Below are positions 1 to 8,506 of a stretch of 64,000 nucleotides of DNA, piece after piece. The notes under the pieces were generated by a model, which was given only the letters and a program-made list of their open reading frames with translations, did not search any database and was not told the DNA's origin. Within the stretch, counting starts at the first letter, position 1; every line of letters starts with the position of its first letter. Position numbers and translations under genes: made by a program. The DNA lies in contig CAVTCB010000003.1 of NCBI GenBank assembly GCA_963733105.1, positions 124,001-188,000 on the forward strand, in the 5' to 3' direction. Origin of the DNA: JAFAYN01 sp963733105. GTDB lineage: Bacteria; Gemmatimonadota; Gemmatimonadetes; Longimicrobiales; Longimicrobiaceae.

Positions 1-85
1 TGTGGTGCTGGAACCACATGATGGTGAACAGCGTGCCATCCATGTTGATGGTCATCCCGTTCCGGAAATCGGCCGTCGTAGCCAC
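1..85 (-). CDS. efp: Elongation factor P, N-terminal part (runs off the window edge)
   Basis: Translation factor that relieves ribosome stalling at polyproline. Only the first 28 residues are inside the window. Reading from GTG at 85, the protein begins (M)ATTADFRNGMTINMDG and continues through TLFTIMWFQHH. This matches the EF-P KOW-like N-terminal domain, which typically carries a DFR-G pattern and a DG near residue 17. A purine-rich GGGGAGA ribosome site lies just upstream. The start is only 14 nt downstream of the aroQ stop codon, so efp is probably the third gene of the TPR-aroQ-efp operon. The modified loop residue lies outside the window and cannot be checked. Identification is fairly secure despite the short length. 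Confidence 0.85.
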   Translation of the reverse strand, partial: MATTADFRNGMTINMDGTLFTIMWFQHH

Positions 86-99
86 TGATTCTCCCCTGT

Positions 100-561
100 T
101 TAAACGGACACGGAGCGCCCACCGCCCGCCCGGCCGAGATGCGCGGCCAGGGCGCGGAGCGCCAGAAGATAGCTGTCCACCCCGAACCCCGAGACCACGC
201 CCAGCGCCCGGTCCGCGAGGTACGAGCGGTGGCGGAACTCCTCCCGGGCGAAGACGTTGCTAAGATGCACCTCCACGTACGGGCGCGCCACTCCCAGCAG
301 CGCGTCCCGGAGGGCGATGCTGGTGTGCGTGTACGCGCCCGCGTTCACCACGAACCCGTCCGCCCGGGAGGCCGCCCGCTGGACGTGGTCCACCAGGGCG
401 CCCTCGGAGTTGGACTGGAAGAACTCGACCTCCACCTCCAGGTGCCCGGCCAGGGCGGAGACCGCCGCGTCCACGTCGTCCAGCGTGCCGTGCCCGTACA
501 CCTGGGGCTCGCGCAGGCCCAGCAGGTTGAGGTTGGGCCCGTGGACGACCGCGATCCTCAC
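100..561 (-). CDS. aroQ: 3-dehydroquinate dehydratase, type II
   Basis: Dehydrates 3-dehydroquinate to 3-dehydroshikimate in the shikimate pathway; cytoplasmic, dodecameric in known members. The product is 153 residues, normal for type II enzymes. It shows the family signatures GPNLNLLGLREPQVYG at the N-terminus, FFQSNSEGALVDHV, VNAGAYTHTSIALRDAL and VEVHLSNVFAREEFRHRS, including the catalytic His in EVHLSN and the Arg of the flexible lid. The start is GTG at 561, because this sits in a GTGA overlap with the TGA of the upstream TPR gene (stop 558-560). That arrangement implies translational coupling. efp follows 14 nt downstream. The aroQ-efp pairing is common in bacteria. Confidence 0.95.
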   Translation of the reverse strand: MRIAVVHGPNLNLLGLREPQVYGHGTLDDVDAAVSALAGHLEVEVEFFQSNSEGALVDHVQRAASRADGFVVNAGAYTHTSIALRDALLGVARPYVEVHLSNVFAREEFRHRSYLADRALGVVSGFGVDSYLLALRALAAHLGRAGGGRSVSV

Positions 562-2408
562 CGCTTCAGGCTCTGCAGCCACGCCTGGAACGACTCCAGG
601 TCCTCCTCCTCGCCGGACTCGCCGGAGGAGGGCTCCGCCGCCGGCTGCGCCGCGGCGGGAGCGGGGGTCGGAGCGGGCGCGGGGCGCGGCTCCGGGGCCG
701 CCGCGGGGGCGGGAGCCGGGGCCGGAGCGGCCGGGGCGTCCGACACCTCCATGAAGAACTCCTCGAAGGAGAACGACCCGGTCCCCCCGGCCGGGGCCGC
801 CGGCGGCTCCTCCGCGGCGGGGGGCGGGGGCGAGAGCTCCCACGGGTACGCCTCCTCCTCTTCCTCCCCGGGGGCGGCGGGTGCCTCCCGGCCCGACCAG
901 TCGTCGGCCAGCAGCCCCTCGATCCCGGGCGCCTCCGGCTGCGCCGGCTCCTCCGCGGGGACGGAGAGCCAGGGCATCTCCTCCTCGTACTCCGGCTTCT
1001 CCGCCGGGAGCTCGGGCGCCGCGGCGGCCGCGCCGCTCCCGGGCTGCCACGCCACCAGCGAGGCCAGGTACTCACGCACGCTCCGGGCCGGAGCGGCGGC
1101 GGGGGCCGGCTCCTCCCCGCCCCCGAAGAAGGAGGCGTCCGCGGCGAAGACGGGCTCCTCCTCCGCCGGGGCGGAGGGCTCCTCGTAGTAGAAGGCCTCG
1201 ACCGGCGCGGAGGCGGCCTCCCCGACACCCTCTCCGAAGCCCTCCTCGAACGAGGCGGCGAACACGTCCTCGCCCACGGCGGGCTCCGGCGCGGCCTCGT
1301 ACCACCCCGCCGGCTCCGGCTCCACCATCCCCCCCAGGTCCACGTCGCCGGGGAGCGGGAGGTCGGCGTCGAAGGGCGGCTGGAAGGCGGGCTCCGGCGC
1401 GGGCGCGGCAGGCTCCTCCCCGGGCCAGCGCCCTTCGGCGCGCAGCTCCATCTCGCGGAGGCGCGGCTCCAGCGAGGGGTCGCCGCCCCGCCTGCGGATC
1501 AGCTCGCGGTAGGTGTCGGCGGCCCGGTCGTAGAACCCCTGGCGGGCGTACAGCTCCGCGATGGTCTCCGTGACCACCTCGCCGCCGTCGCCGTCCGCGG
1601 GGGGCTCGTAGGCGGGCGCGTCCAGGTCGATGGTGCTCCCGGCGAGCGGGTCCCACCCGCCCCCGCCTCCCCCGCCCCACCCCTCCGCGGGCGAGTCCGC
1701 CCCGGCGTCGGCGCCGGCCAGCTCCATCCCGCCCAGCTCCACGCTCCCGTAGAAGTCGGCGGGAGCCTCCTCGCGCGGGGGCTCCGCCGCGGCGCCGGAG
1801 TCGATCTCGAGCGACACGGAGCCCCAGGACAGGACCTCGTCGGCGGGGGCGTCCGGGATCGTGGCGTCCGCGTCCCGGCTCCACCCCAGCGGGTCGGTGA
1901 GCGCCGCGGCGTCCTCCTCCGGCTCCGCGGCCGGGCGCTCCCACCACCCCGCCCCGCCCTCGAACGACTCCGCGGGGGCGATCGGCGAGGCGGCGGCCTC
2001 CAGCGTCTCCAGCGCCTGCCGGGCCTCCTCGTTCATGGGGTCCACGGCCAGCAGCTCGCGGTACCACCGCGCCGCCTCCTCCCTGCGCCCGCCCTCCGTC
2101 GCCAGCTCGCCCAGCGAGCGCAGCGCGATCAGGTTCTGCGGGTCCACCGAGAGGACGTAGCGGAACTCCGACACCGCCTCGTCGGCGGCGGAGCGGTCGG
2201 CCAGGCAGCGCCCCAGGACGATGTGCGCGCTCAGGTAGTCCGGGTGGCGCCGGAGCCCCTCGCGCAGCAGCGCCTCCGCCTGCTCCAGCTCCCCCATCTT
2301 GCGGTACGCGTTCGCCAGCGGAACGAAGTACCGGCCCTGGGGGTTCTCGGAGTGGTAGCGCTCGAGCTTCTGGACTTCAGCGGCGAGCTCCGGGGGAACG
2401 TCTGCCAT
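558..2408 (-). CDS. TPR protein with long acidic, proline-rich C-terminal tail
   Basis: Product of 616 residues from the ATG at 2408, which has AGGAAG upstream. Residues 1 to about 170 are tetratricopeptide repeats, for example NPQGRYFVPLANAYRKMGEL followed by AEALLREGLRRHPDYLSAHI. The remaining roughly 440 residues are low-complexity, rich in Glu, Ala, Pro and Gly, and probably disordered. Near residue 465 RSVREYLASLVAWQPG may form a short helix, and the last residues, ESFQAWLQSLKR, look like a terminal amphipathic helix. Such an architecture suggests a scaffold, but the function is unknown. It leads an operon with aroQ and efp. A DFYGSV motif in the tail also occurs in the other long TPR protein at 6205-8364. 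TPR identification is sure; any role is not. Confidence 0.8.
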   Translation of the reverse strand: MADVPPELAAEVQKLERYHSENPQGRYFVPLANAYRKMGELEQAEALLREGLRRHPDYLSAHIVLGRCLADRSAADEAVSEFRYVLSVDPQNLIALRSLGELATEGGRREEAARWYRELLAVDPMNEEARQALETLEAAASPIAPAESFEGGAGWWERPAAEPEEDAAALTDPLGWSRDADATIPDAPADEVLSWGSVSLEIDSGAAAEPPREEAPADFYGSVELGGMELAGADAGADSPAEGWGGGGGGGWDPLAGSTIDLDAPAYEPPADGDGGEVVTETIAELYARQGFYDRAADTYRELIRRRGGDPSLEPRLREMELRAEGRWPGEEPAAPAPEPAFQPPFDADLPLPGDVDLGGMVEPEPAGWYEAAPEPAVGEDVFAASFEEGFGEGVGEAASAPVEAFYYEEPSAPAEEEPVFAADASFFGGGEEPAPAAAPARSVREYLASLVAWQPGSGAAAAAPELPAEKPEYEEEMPWLSVPAEEPAQPEAPGIEGLLADDWSGREAPAAPGEEEEEAYPWELSPPPPAAEEPPAAPAGGTGSFSFEEFFMEVSDAPAAPAPAPAPAAAPEPRPAPAPTPAPAAAQPAAEPSSGESGEEEDLESFQAWLQSLKR

Positions 2409-2644
2409 GGTCTTCCTGCGCGCGTGAAGAAAGCGAGGGGGCGAGGACGGGCAAGAGGAGGAGCAACTTACTGGCCGTCCGCCGGGCGTGTCAACAGAGA
2501 TACCGCCCCCCGCCGGGCACGGGTTGCGCCTCCTCCCGGACGTAAATATCTTTCGCGCCTTCATCTTGTTCGCTCGCGCCCTCGGTTCCTTCCTTGTTCA
2601 ATCGCGCGCGGTTCCGTATCCGAGTTTCCGGAGTCTGAAACCCT

Positions 2645-4471
2645 ATGATGCAAGCACTGCGGGGATCGTTGGGGAAGATCATGGGCGTCATCTTCGCCCT
2701 GGCCTTCATCGGCTGGATGTTCTTCGAGCTGGGGCTGGACGTCAGCAGCAGCGCCAGCATGGCCGCCGGGGGCGAGCTGGGCCGGGTGAACGGCGAGGTC
2801 GTCACCAACCAGCGGTACCAGGCCACCTACCAGGAGCTCTTCCAGCAGACCCAGCAGGGCGGCGCCCGGCAGCTCACGGCCGAGCAGCGCCGCGAGCTGG
2901 AGGAGGCCACCTGGAACCGGATCGTGGACGAGATCCTGGTCCAGCAGGCCATCCGCGAGCACGGGATCCGCGCGAGCGACGCCGAGGTGCGCCAGGCCGC
3001 GCTCTGGAACCCGCACCCGGCGATGCAGCAGAACGAGCTGTTCCTCACCAACGGCCAGTTCGACATCTCCAAGTACCAGAAGTTCCTCACCGGCCCCACG
3101 GCCAACGAGGACCTCCTCCTCCAGCTGGAGGACTACTACCGGACGGTGGTGCCGCAGACCAAGATGTTCCGCCGCGTGGCCTCCGGGGCGTACGTGTCGG
3201 ACGCGCAGCTGTGGCGCTCGTTCCGCGACCGCACGGAGACGGCCACCGTGGAGTACCTGGCGCTCGACGTGGCGCGGCTCGCCCCCGGCGCGGTGCAGGT
3301 GACCGACCGCGAGGTCCGCGACTACTACGAGTCGCACGAGGACCGGTTCAAGCGCGACGCCAGCGCCCGCCTGACGCTGGCCGTCCTCCCCAAGGCCGCG
3401 ACCGCCGCCGACTCGGCGGCCACCCTGGGCCGGGCGCAGGCGCTGCGCGCGGAGATCGCCGGGGGCGCCGACTTCGCCGCCGTGGCGAAGCGCGAGTCGC
3501 AGGACCCGGGCTCCAAGGACAACGGGGGCGACCTGGGCACCTTCGGGCGGGGGCAGATGGTTCCCGCCTTCGAGAACGCGGCCTTCTCGCTCCCGGTGGG
3601 CGAGGTGTCGCAGCCGGTGGCCACCCCCTTCGGCTACCACCTGATCCAGGTGCAGGAGCGGACCGGCGACCAGGTCAAGGCGCGGCACATCCTCCTCCCC
3701 GTCGCCAAGAGCGGTGAGGACCAGGACCGCTTCCTGGCCAAGGCCGACTCGCTGGAGGACCTGGCCGAGGACGGCGCCATCGAGCGCGCCGCGCGCACGA
3801 CCGGGGCCGCGATCCGCAAGGGCGTGGTGGTGTCGGAGGGCTCGCCCTACGTCCCGGGGATCGGCTCGGCGCTGGAGGCGGTGGAGTGGGCCGGCGAGGA
3901 GAGCCGGGCGGCGGAGGAGGACCGGAAGACGACCAGCCCGCTCTTCGAGACGGAGGAGGCCTTCTTCGTGGCGAAGGTGGAGTCGTACACGCCGGAGGGG
4001 AAGCTGTCGCTGGCCCAGGCCACGCCGCAGATCCGGCGTCAGCTGGAGGTGGAGAAGAAGCAGGCCCGCGCGGCCGAGGCGGGGCGGAAGATGGTGCAGG
4101 AGGTGCGCGCCGGTAAGACGCTCCAGCAGGTGGCGGCGGCGAACGGCCTGGAGGTGCGGACCGCCGGCCCCTTCACCCGTGCCGAGCCGAACCCGGTGTT
4201 CGGGCAGGCCAACGCGGCGATCGGCGCGGCCTTCGGCGTCCCGGTCGGCAAGGTGAGCGACCCGGTCAAGACCACCGGGGGGGTGTTCGTCATCCGCCCC
4301 GTGGCCCGGGTCGACGCCGACCGCAAGGCGTTCGAGGCGCAGCGTCAGCAGCAGCGCACGGTGACCACGGCGCGCCTCCAGCAGGAGACGGTGAGCCGCT
4401 GGCTGCAGGGGCTGCGCAAGGAGGCCGAGATCGTGGACAACCGCAAGAACGTCCTGACCTCGCGCACCTGA
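2645..4471 (+). CDS. PpiD/SurA-type peptidyl-prolyl isomerase, membrane anchored
   Basis: Periplasmic foldase of 608 residues. Residues about 10-30 form a single membrane segment (KIMGVIFALAFIGWMFFELG), followed by a SurA_N-like helical domain with NQRYQATYQELFQQ. A parvulin-type rotamase domain follows around residues 235-345; it contains LRAEIAGGADFAAVAKRESQ, NGGDLGTFGRGQMVPAFENA and TPFGYHLIQVQ. This is the classic PpiC/parvulin core. A second, degenerate parvulin-like part follows with VKARHILLP and VFVIRPV near the C-terminus. The order anchor, SurA_N, parvulin is that of PpiD. It assists folding of exported proteins. The start at 2645 is a double ATG (MMQAL) with GGAG about 12 nt upstream. 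It is divergent from the TPR operon across 236 nt and followed by a strong terminator. Confidence 0.88.
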   Translation: MMQALRGSLGKIMGVIFALAFIGWMFFELGLDVSSSASMAAGGELGRVNGEVVTNQRYQATYQELFQQTQQGGARQLTAEQRRELEEATWNRIVDEILVQQAIREHGIRASDAEVRQAALWNPHPAMQQNELFLTNGQFDISKYQKFLTGPTANEDLLLQLEDYYRTVVPQTKMFRRVASGAYVSDAQLWRSFRDRTETATVEYLALDVARLAPGAVQVTDREVRDYYESHEDRFKRDASARLTLAVLPKAATAADSAATLGRAQALRAEIAGGADFAAVAKRESQDPGSKDNGGDLGTFGRGQMVPAFENAAFSLPVGEVSQPVATPFGYHLIQVQERTGDQVKARHILLPVAKSGEDQDRFLAKADSLEDLAEDGAIERAARTTGAAIRKGVVVSEGSPYVPGIGSALEAVEWAGEESRAAEEDRKTTSPLFETEEAFFVAKVESYTPEGKLSLAQATPQIRRQLEVEKKQARAAEAGRKMVQEVRAGKTLQQVAAANGLEVRTAGPFTRAEPNPVFGQANAAIGAAFGVPVGKVSDPVKTTGGVFVIRPVARVDADRKAFEAQRQQQRTVTTARLQQETVSRWLQGLRKEAEIVDNRKNVLTSRT

Positions 4472-4489
4472 TTCATCGGTTCGTGAAGG

Positions 4490-4529
4490 AGAGAGGCCCG
4501 CCTCCGGGGTTCCGGGGGCGGGCCTCTCT
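4490..4529 (+). terminator. Rho-independent terminator after the foldase gene
   Basis: A 13-bp perfect stem (AGAGAGGCCCGCC paired with its complement) lies 18 nt after the stop codon, followed by GCTTTTAC. This ends the transcript before the repeat island begins. Confidence 0.8.
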
Positions 4530-4554
4530 GCTTTTACGGCTTCAAGGGCCGAGG

Positions 4555-4839
4555 TTGGGCGTGTCCCCCGCTGGCGCGGGGGCCGGGCTTCGCGCGCCGT
4601 AGGAAACGATACTACCGTTTCCAACGGCGTCGAGCCCCAACGGTACTGCTGTTGGGTCTCGACCCTGCCGGGCGCGAATCCCTCACGTGGGGTTCCGCGT
4701 GTTAGTTGCCGTGCTCCCCTCCCCCCTTGTGGGGGAGGGGCCGGGGGTGGGGGGTACACGACGGGGCGGCGCCATCGCGGCGCCGCCCCGTCGTCGTTGC
4801 AGGCTGTTCCCTGTTCCCTGTCCCCTGTTCCCTGTCCCC
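4555..4839. repeat. Repeat island: diverged family A copy, family E hairpin, family D heptamers
   Basis: Between convergent genes. Positions 4555-4755 are the most diverged copy of family A. Its inner arm GGAAACG still pairs with CGTTTCC and its second hairpin uses CCAAC/GTTGG, where other copies use other pairs. Positions 4759-4793 are a 15-bp perfect hairpin of family E (CGACGGGGCGGCGCC). Positions 4805-4839 are alternating 7-nt units of the type CCCTGTT and CCCTGTC (family D). Confidence 0.8.
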
Positions 4840-4851
4840 AGCGGTTCCGGC

Positions 4852-5127
4852 TTACAGCCAGGTCCGCGCGCCCAGGGCCACCACCAGCACCCCGATCACG
4901 CTGAGGAAGTTCAGGTGGAACACCAGGGGGCCGAGGGTGATGCCCACGGCGACCAGGTCGACCACCAGGGGGCCGAAGGCGGCGGCGACGGAGGTGGTGA
5001 AGAAGGTGCGCGCCGCGCTCTCCGGCATGAACCGGACGGCCAGCTCGGTGAGGAGGGCTCCCAGGACCAGACCGACGAGGACCACCAGGAGCAGGCGACC
5101 GGCACGACGGCGTACGGCGACGTTCAT
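4852..5127 (-). CDS. DUF4321-like small membrane protein
   Basis: Product of 91 residues from ATG at 5127. Two or three hydrophobic segments are visible: LLLVVLVGLVLGALLTELAV (about 12-31), LVVDLVAVGITLGPLVFHLN (about 54-73) and LSVIGVLVVALGAR at the C-terminus. The middle part, with a Leu-Asp pair followed by a gapped hydrophobic stretch and Phe-X-Leu-Asn, resembles DUF4321 family proteins, which are about 90 residues long and of unknown function. It lies 31 nt downstream of the polyprenyl synthase gene on the same strand and is probably co-transcribed with it. The family assignment is by pattern memory and is moderate in certainty. Confidence 0.65.
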   Translation of the reverse strand: MNVAVRRRAGRLLLVVLVGLVLGALLTELAVRFMPESAARTFFTTSVAAAFGPLVVDLVAVGITLGPLVFHLNFLSVIGVLVVALGARTWL

Positions 5128-5158
5128 CTCACCCCCCGACCCATGTGAAAAGGCGCCG

Positions 5159-6145
5159 TCAGCGGCGGCGCTCGATTGCGTACGCGATGCTCGTCCGCAG
5201 TGCGTCCAGCGCGGGACCCTCCGGGAGGCCTTCCAGCGCCTCCTCCGCGAGACGGGCGTACTCGAGGGCCGTGGCCCTCGCATAATCCAAGCCGCCGTGC
5301 CCGCGCACCAGCCGGACCACCCGGGCGATGCGCTCCTCGGAGGGCTCGGGGTCGCGGAACAGCTCCTCCACCTCGCGCCGCTCCGTCTCGGAGAGCGCGG
5401 GGAGAACGGCGATCAGCGGGAGGGTGACCTTGTGCTCGCGCAGGTCCAGCCCCGAGGGCTTACCCGTAACCGACTCGTCCGAGGTGTAGTCCAGGAGGTC
5501 GTCCGCGATCTGGAAGGCCATCCCCAGCTCGCGCCCGAAGCGCCGCAGCGGCTCGCGCAGCGAGGCGTCCCCAGCCAGCGCCCCCAGCTCGCAGGCGGCG
5601 GCCATCAGGGAGGCGGTCTTGGCCTCGATGAGCTGGAAGTAGTCCTCCTCGCCGAAGTCCAGCGCGTCGAAGGAGGAGAGCTGCCGCATCTCCCCCACCG
5701 TCATGGCGTTCGCCGCGTCGGCCAGGACCCGGATGGGCTCGATCTGCCCCAGCCGGGTGATCTCGATCATGGAGCGGGAGTACAGGTAGTCGCCCATGAT
5801 GATGGCGACCTGGTGGCTCCACATGGAGTTCACCGTCGGCATCCCCCGGCGCAGCACCGAGTGGTCCACCGCGTCGTCGTGCACCAGCGTGGCCAGGTGC
5901 ACCAGCTCCAGCACCGCGGCGAGCGTCTCGGCGTCGCGGCTGGGCCGCCCCCCCAGCTCGTTGCAGAGGAGGACCAGGGTGGGGCGGAACAGCTTCCCCC
6001 GCACCTGGAGGAGGTAGTGGCTCACCTCCTCCACGGAGCTGAAGTCCGCGATCACGATGCGGCGGATCTCCTCGAACACGCTGTCGAGGCGGTCCCGGAT
6101 CGGGGCCTGGATGTCGGAGAGTCGCGGCGGTGCGGTGCGCAGCAT
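5159..6145 (-). CDS. Polyprenyl diphosphate synthase (isoprenoid chain elongation)
   Basis: Trans-prenyltransferase of 328 residues that adds isopentenyl diphosphate units to an allylic primer, most likely for the menaquinone side chain. Both aspartate-rich motifs are intact: LVHDDAVDHS around residue 99 and QIADDLLDYTSDE around residue 232. Other family landmarks are GKLFRPTLVLLCNELGG and MGDYLYSRS. Product chain length cannot be read from the sequence; the family includes hepta-, octa- and nonaprenyl synthases. The ATG at 6145 has no clear ribosome site, and a GTG two codons upstream is an alternative. A TPR protein lies upstream (60 nt) and the DUF4321 gene downstream, all on the minus strand. 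Confidence 0.9.
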   Translation of the reverse strand: MLRTAPPRLSDIQAPIRDRLDSVFEEIRRIVIADFSSVEEVSHYLLQVRGKLFRPTLVLLCNELGGRPSRDAETLAAVLELVHLATLVHDDAVDHSVLRRGMPTVNSMWSHQVAIIMGDYLYSRSMIEITRLGQIEPIRVLADAANAMTVGEMRQLSSFDALDFGEEDYFQLIEAKTASLMAAACELGALAGDASLREPLRRFGRELGMAFQIADDLLDYTSDESVTGKPSGLDLREHKVTLPLIAVLPALSETERREVEELFRDPEPSEERIARVVRLVRGHGGLDYARATALEYARLAEEALEGLPEGPALDALRTSIAYAIERRR

Positions 6146-6204
6146 GGATACGGTGTCGTCGGGGGCCGGGGGAGCCGAAAAGCTACACCCGCCCCCGGGG
6201 GTTG

Positions 6205-8364
6205 TCAAAAGCCGGTGCCGGAGACCGCGCGTAGCGATTCCAGCCGCGACGCGGCGTCGCGGAAGCGGATGTCGAAGGCGAGCACCCGCTCGTACATCTC
6301 GCGCGCGGCGGCGGCGTTCCCCAGCGCCTCCTGGCAGCGGCCCAGCTGGTACACCACCCCCACCACCTCGGCCTCGGAGGCGCCGGGGATGCGGAGCGCC
6401 CGGTCCAGGACGCGCGCGGCGACGGCGTGCTGCCCCTTCTCCACGAAGCAGCTCCCCAGCATCTCCAGGGTGGCGAGCGGGTTGGCGCCGCCGCGGAGCG
6501 CCACCTGGAACTCGGCGATGGCCTCGTCGACCAGCCCCATCTCCATGAAGGCCACCCCCAGGTCGTAGTGGCTGGAGGGGTCGTCGGCGCCGATGTTCTC
6601 GTTGACCTTCTGCCGGAACACGGAGAGCATGTCGGCGAAGTCGCGGTCCTCGTCGCCGGTGGGCTCCTCCTCCTCCACCACGAAGCGGGTGCTCCGCTCC
6701 TCGGGCTCGTCGTCCATGATGAGCGAGCCCAGGTCCACGTAGTCGCCGGCGGGGGCGGACGGGCGGGGCGCGGGTGCCGGCTCGGGGGGCGGCGGCGGGG
6801 CCAGGGCTCGGCGCGCCTCCTCGTTCCCGGCGTCCAGCTCCAGGACGCGCTGGTACACGGCGCGCGACTTGGCGTTGTCGGCGGGGGGGCCCAGGTGGCG
6901 CCCCAGGTCCAGGTAGGCCCGGACCATGGACTCCGCGTCGCCGGCGCGGAAGGCGTACTCCACCTGCTTCTGGTAGAGCGCGGTGTCGTCGGGGCGGCGC
7001 GCCAGGAGGGAGCGCACGGCCTCGATGGCCTGCGGGTACCGCCCGCCCGCGCCGAGAGCGCGGTGCGCCTCCACCAGCACCGTCTCGGCCTCCGCGGCCC
7101 GGCCGCGGTCCTCCAGCAGGTCCACCAGGCGGTGCAGCGAGGCGGTGTCGTGCGGCGCGGCGGCGACGCGCTCCCGCAGCTCCTCCACCGCGTCGCGGGC
7201 GGGGGGCGGCGCCCAGGCGGGTGCCGCGCCGCGCCCGGCGAAGGGGGGGAGCACGGGGGGCTCCGGCACGGCGTCGAAGTCCAGGAGCGGGAGGGGCTCG
7301 CCCACCTCCTCGTCGTCCTCGTCCCCCGCCTCCTCCACGTCCATCTCCGGGGCGCCGTCCGCCGGGTAGAGGAGCGGGAGCTCCGCGGGCGCGGGCTCCT
7401 CGCCGGCGAGCGAGGTGTGCTCGATCTCGAACCCGGGGTCGAGGAAGGGGAGCCCGTCGTCCTCCTCCGCGCCGCCGGCGGGGGCGGCGAAGTCGAGGCC
7501 CGTCTCCATGGTCTCCAGCCCTTCCAGCCCGCCGGGCTCCAGCCCCTCCGGCGGCATGGCGATCCCGGGGTCCACCTCGTTCCCCACCAGCGGGAGGTCG
7601 AGCCCGGCGAGCGGCTCCACCTCCGGCGCCTCGTCCGCGAGGGCGGCCCCGGGGACGACGTCCACGGGGTCCACGGAGCCGTAGAAGTCGAGCGACAGCC
7701 CCCGGTCCTCCACTTCCGCCGCGGGCTCGCGGGCGGCGGGGCCGGTGGCGAGGTCGGCGTCGGGGTCGATGGCGAGGATGCGCCCGCCGACCTCCTCGGC
7801 CTCCTCGTGGCGGCCGCGCTCCAGGAGGTGCGCCCGGAGGACGCGGAGCTGCTCCACCGCCTCGTCGGCGCGCCCGTGGGAGCGGAGCTGGTCGGCGAGG
7901 AGGCTGCGGACGTCGGTGTCGTCGGGGGAAAGGTCGGCGAACTCCTTGAGGGCGCCGAAGGAGGCGTCGAGCTGCCCGGCGCGCTGCATGCGCGCGGCGT
8001 ACTCCAGGAAGTTCTGGCGCGCGTCGGCGAGGAAGCCGTGCGCGGCGCTGATCTGCCCCAGCTTGAGGTAGATGGCGGTGCGCGCCGGGGCGATGCGGAG
8101 GACCTTGCGGCAGAGGGCGATGGCGTTGTTGTGGAGCCCGGCTTCGGCGTAGGCGTCCACGGCGCGGTCGTACGCCTCCACGGCGCGGTCGGTCTCGCCC
8201 AGGCGGAGGTGGAGGTCGCCGATGCGGTTCCACAGCCCCACGTCGGCCTCCTCGCCCTCGGCGGCCTCGTCGGCGGCCAGGCGGTAGGTCTCCAGGGCGT
8301 CCCGCCACTGCTCCCGCTGCTCGAAAGCGCGGGCCTGCTCCTTCAGCTTCGCGACGTTGGCCAT
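6205..8364 (-). CDS. Long TPR-repeat protein with acidic central linker
   Basis: Product of 719 residues. The N-terminus MANVAKLKEQARAFEQREQW is a helix-rich start that I believe is typical of Gemmatimonadota TPR proteins; it fixes the start at 8364, although an in-frame start exists at 8412. TPR units fill residues 1 to about 195 and again from about 395 to the end (for example NPLATLEMLGSCFVEKGQHA). Between them lies a glycine-, proline- and glutamate-rich linker of about 200 residues containing the hexapeptide DFYGSV, shared with the TPR protein at 558-2408. A scaffold or regulator of a multiprotein assembly is plausible but unproven. There is no signal peptide, so it is probably cytoplasmic. 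Confidence 0.8.
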   Translation of the reverse strand: MANVAKLKEQARAFEQREQWRDALETYRLAADEAAEGEEADVGLWNRIGDLHLRLGETDRAVEAYDRAVDAYAEAGLHNNAIALCRKVLRIAPARTAIYLKLGQISAAHGFLADARQNFLEYAARMQRAGQLDASFGALKEFADLSPDDTDVRSLLADQLRSHGRADEAVEQLRVLRAHLLERGRHEEAEEVGGRILAIDPDADLATGPAAREPAAEVEDRGLSLDFYGSVDPVDVVPGAALADEAPEVEPLAGLDLPLVGNEVDPGIAMPPEGLEPGGLEGLETMETGLDFAAPAGGAEEDDGLPFLDPGFEIEHTSLAGEEPAPAELPLLYPADGAPEMDVEEAGDEDDEEVGEPLPLLDFDAVPEPPVLPPFAGRGAAPAWAPPPARDAVEELRERVAAAPHDTASLHRLVDLLEDRGRAAEAETVLVEAHRALGAGGRYPQAIEAVRSLLARRPDDTALYQKQVEYAFRAGDAESMVRAYLDLGRHLGPPADNAKSRAVYQRVLELDAGNEEARRALAPPPPPEPAPAPRPSAPAGDYVDLGSLIMDDEPEERSTRFVVEEEEPTGDEDRDFADMLSVFRQKVNENIGADDPSSHYDLGVAFMEMGLVDEAIAEFQVALRGGANPLATLEMLGSCFVEKGQHAVAARVLDRALRIPGASEAEVVGVVYQLGRCQEALGNAAAAREMYERVLAFDIRFRDAASRLESLRAVSGTGF

Positions 8365-8506
8365 CAGGGTCGGAAGGGGGTGCTCCGGGGGCACGCCCGC
8401 GGGCGCGGGCATGGGGACGGCGTCACCGGGGGGGCCCCGACCGACGTATCCCGCTGAACAAACGTTGGAAAATAACGGCTCTCCGGGGCCGGTACAAGCA
8501 AAGGCG

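Noticed and set aside
3886..4116. Many long overlapping frames rich in Arg, Pro, Gly or Ala across the window
   Set aside because: They are out-of-frame shadows of real genes, expected at this GC content; composition and lack of homology show they are not coding.
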